A DNA stretch of 64,000 nt from Henricia sp. BOLD:AAB3569 (lineage: Eukaryota > Echinodermata > Asteroidea > Spinulosida > Echinasteridae): the NCBI GenBank assembly GCA_037783545.1, contig JBBELK010000004.1, positions 930,001 to 994,000 on the forward strand. Direction: 5' to 3'. The notes beneath the pieces are model-generated. The model saw only the letters and a list, made by a program, of their open reading frames with translations. It was not told the DNA's origin and made no database searches. Both the position numbers and the translations under genes were made by a program. Positions 61,136-64,000 of the stretch are shown piece by piece (the first letter of the stretch is position 1; the number at the start of each line of letters is the position of its first letter).

Positions 61136-62705
61136 GAATTTCGGGGCACGACGTCTACACAAAGGGACATATATGTTACGGCTCCTTAACCTCAACTGTG
61201 GTACATGTATACTCGTATAAATAAACGAATTGGCCCACAGATCCCACCACGTGTCAAAACGTAAACAACATGGTAAGCACCACCTGGAAAGCACCAATGT
61301 CGAACAACCCAAATTACATCGTAACACGTGTGTATAACCTACCTCCATGGTATAACCATGTAATTCTTTCTGTGCGACGGACGACGTGATGTGTACATGT
61401 ACACATGGCGTGATGTCACTTTGTGCACTTTATACGGAACACCTAGAGCGCCCTCCCGAGTGAGTTTTAAAGTCACTGCTTAATTTTCTGTCACTTTCAT
61501 AATGTCATCAATAATTTGTGCTATGCTTGCCGCGTGTTTTATGTTTTAAATTATACATGTTTATTTATAATGTTGTAAAGCATCATTAGTAGCTTGTGTG
61601 GTATAGATGCAACAATGTGCGCCGTATAAAATTTCATATTTTCCATCCACCATGCCTAGAACGAGTATAGCATAGAACGATTTACCTAGAACGAGTATAG
61701 CACCATTGCTATCAAGCAAAAAGTCAGGTGAATGTATACAGTTGAGAGATTAATGGTATCGAAAATCGATACCATTATCGATTTTTTGCGACACCTAGTC
61801 GAGGTTGAATTGTTTGGTAACACGTGTCTTATTGAATTGAACGTAATGCTCTGTTTACCATATGAAAACAAGACCTTTTTAAAAATTATTCATCTCGTTT
61901 GTGACGATATATTTGAATTGAACAGTGATAGTTAAGTACAAGACCAATGTTGGCAGTTTTTTGTGTGTTGAGTGACTTGATTTTAAAAGTGGCCCAACAT
62001 TGCTGTTTTTTTTCAAATTAAGAATGTAGCTTGTCAAATAATAGAGGAAGAAAAACAAAGCGTTTGAACATTGTCGCTATAAACAGACTCCCTTCTAAAT
62101 GTCGTTGCAACGGCAAGCTCTTTTTCTCCAGAAGAACCGCTTCGTTGTAAAGCACGCATGCTGACACGAACCTCGCGCATTCTGCTAGTTCATATATGCG
62201 CGCGTGAAGAGACTGGTCGCCTAAAGTTATGTTCATAGCAAAAGTTCCTTATAGGCTTACGTTTCAGTGCGTGTCGATTTAATTTTCGTCTGTAAACGTC
62301 AATTGTGCATTATATACAAGTTGTTCTGAACCATGATTTCCATCGACATAAATTTGTAATTAACATAATGCACATGTTGCATGTTTCTCGGGCCAGGTAT
62401 TGATCATTGGGCAAAACACTTGACAAGCTCGGAACACATCACACGTACGTGTTTTTTTTTTCCATTTCGGACCTTGAAAACTTACATTTCTGCTGGTATA
62501 AACCTAAAGCAATTCGTTGTTTTGACAATTTATTATGTTTGGTTTTTCCACAGGAGACCGCTCATCCCTGTTTTACGTACGTGTGACTAGACTATATTGC
62601 CGTTGTAAGGATAATACTATGCACACATCACCTATCCGCACTGTGATCTTCAGTCTTTCAATTTCCCATGGTAAGTACTTTTGTTCTATTAATTTGTCTT
62701 ATTCT
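61136..62705. other. Unassigned intergenic stretch
   Basis: A short tandem CTAGAACGAGTATAGCA (61,657-61,700) and a small ATCGATACCATTATCGAT palindrome (61,767-61,786) are visible; otherwise nothing is recognised. Confidence 0.4.
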
Positions 62706-62845
62706 ACGTAGATTGTAACAAACGCAACATCTGGTATGGTGCTTAATCACCATTGAAATGAAACAACCGAACTTGGGATGAGACAAAAATCGTAAGGGCC
62801 TTATTCGGGATTCGAACCCGAGACCTCTGACCCACCGTAGATTGT
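62706..62845 (-). mobile_element. SINE type S2, truncated copy
   Basis: It shares CATCTGGTATGGTGC, CACCATTGAAATGAAACAAC and the 3' half of the tRNA-like head (GGGATTCGAACCCGAGACC on the plus strand) with 32,225-32,530. Confidence 0.65.
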
Positions 62846-63182
62846 AGATATACATTTGTACTTGGACGTAGTTTTAGATTTTGTAGAAACGAAGTCAGTT
62901 TGTGACAAAATGCTCGCGTGTTCAATTCTTCAAATTGTCTCTTTTTCCATTAGGTAACAAGTCATTCATAATTCACATTCGGGTTGTATTGTTTGTTGCC
63001 ATGTTTAATACAGACATACACCTTGAAATAATATCCATTTTGTGTTATTTTCTTTGTAAAAAAAGGTTTAAACACATAGCATTTCAGTTCACCATAAATT
63101 CCAATAATCAAGGGAAGTTTTCTTTCTGGCAAGTCTTTCTGGAATTAACGCAGGAAATCTTATAAAACTTGTTACGATTATT

Positions 63183-63788
63183 GTAGTCTCGTGGCCATAC
63201 CTGCTGGGGATGCTCGCCCAACAGGTCTGGACACTTGCCGTGAGAGCTCATCGCTGATAGGTTGAACGCCATACCCATTCGTGAGCCGTCGTTGATAGTA
63301 TGTGCAAATCGATCAAATCAGCGTACTGCCATAACAGAACGCGCCTTACTAGTAGTCGGGTGCCAACAGATCGTGCGATATGACCCTGTCAGTGTTTCGA
63401 ATGCAATGCGGTAACTGTTGTGATTGCATTTGACCGAGATTGGGAGGGAATTCATTCGTGTTTGACGAGGGAGACGTCATAAAGATTTGCCAGTTACTAA
63501 ATATGAACCTGCAGTCCTGTAATGTGGTGGGGGCGAAGAAGGTACATGTAGGCCTATGTGTTATGTTTCTTGTAAAGACGATTTGGGGTGTGTGTGCAAG
63601 TATGCACATGTAGTCTTGTGCAGTCGTCTGAGCTTTACCCGCGGTGCTTATAATAATGAGCCAAAAGCTTCGAAGGGGTCCCGCACCGAAAATAGATGCG
63701 GGCGTCAACCAATTAACGATGAGCTCTCACGGCAAGTGTGCAGACCTGTTGGGTGAGCATCCCCAGCAGGTCTGGTCATGAGACTACG
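63183..63788. mobile_element. Element Q, ~600 bases with ~80-base inverted ends
   Basis: GTAGTCTCGTGGCCATACCT, GCTGGGGATGCTCGCCCAAC and GCCGTGAGAGCTCATCG at the left are mirrored at the right (CGATGAGCTCTCACGGCAAG ... TGAGACTAC). The interior has no recognised protein. Confidence 0.75.
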
Positions 63789-64000
63789 AATACTGTAGAC
63801 AGTGTGACAAGACCAGTGCAAGCATAATGTTACCCCTATGTACACCTCTCGCTATACAATTAGCGCGTAGAGACAAATTTCCTTTTAATTTGTCTTCTTC
63901 GCTGAGTGCTTTTCTTCTGAAAGCAACTCAATAAAACATGCCCACTCGCCACATTCCCCATCTTTATTAGTCCAATTAGCCATCGGTGCACTGCTTCCTT

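Overview
This is eukaryotic, intron-rich, repeat-dense DNA. Several things suggest an invertebrate deuterostome (echinoderm, hemichordate or cephalochordate grade): a vertebrate-like triokinase gene cut into many small exons, a three-CRD TNF-receptor-like gene, tRNA-headed SINEs with a '...TTGAGCAAGGCACTT...' body, and a strong excess of the octamer TAGGCCTA. The species is an inference and cannot be fixed from the sequence alone. I see no bacterial operon, CRISPR array, phage or intact virus.

Two host genes are supported. On the minus strand, 2,865-4,639 holds three exons of a TNF-receptor-superfamily-like membrane protein, with three six-cysteine repeats, one transmembrane helix and a short tail without a visible death domain. 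A candidate signal-peptide exon lies at 8,304-8,384. On the plus strand, 9,512-32,163 holds a nearly complete triokinase/FMN cyclase gene (TKFC, also called DAK). Sixteen exons were placed by splice sites, phase and protein similarity. They encode the DhaK-type domain with its substrate-binding histidine, then the DhaL-type ATP-binding domain with the GDGDCGTT motif. One short exon (the 'LYGLF' segment of the L domain) was not convincingly found between 23,687 and 25,753. Intron 6 uses a GC-AG splice pair. The two genes are transcribed divergently.

The rest is mostly repeats. The only element with a long transposase ORF is a Tc1/mariner-superfamily copy at 45,166-46,809. It has long terminal inverted repeats and a TA duplication, but the second catalytic Asp is Gly and a C-terminal segment is missing. 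Around it is a large set of short non-autonomous elements: about twenty inverted-repeat (MITE-like) families, four SINE types, a ten-copy ~280 bp family, a 580 bp pair, and several minisatellites. Nesting dates some of them. Two PIF/Harbinger-like MITEs sit inside other repeats with clean TAA duplications, confirmed by empty sites elsewhere in this window. One 12-bp minisatellite directly abuts the 5' end of a member of the ten-copy family.

Layout: 1-2.6 kb repeat relics; 2.8-4.7 kb TNFR-like exons; 4.8-9.5 kb divergent intergenic region with repeats; 9.5-32.2 kb TKFC with MITE- and SINE-filled introns; 32.2-64 kb no recognisable host exon, only dispersed repeats, the mariner element and unassigned AT-rich DNA.
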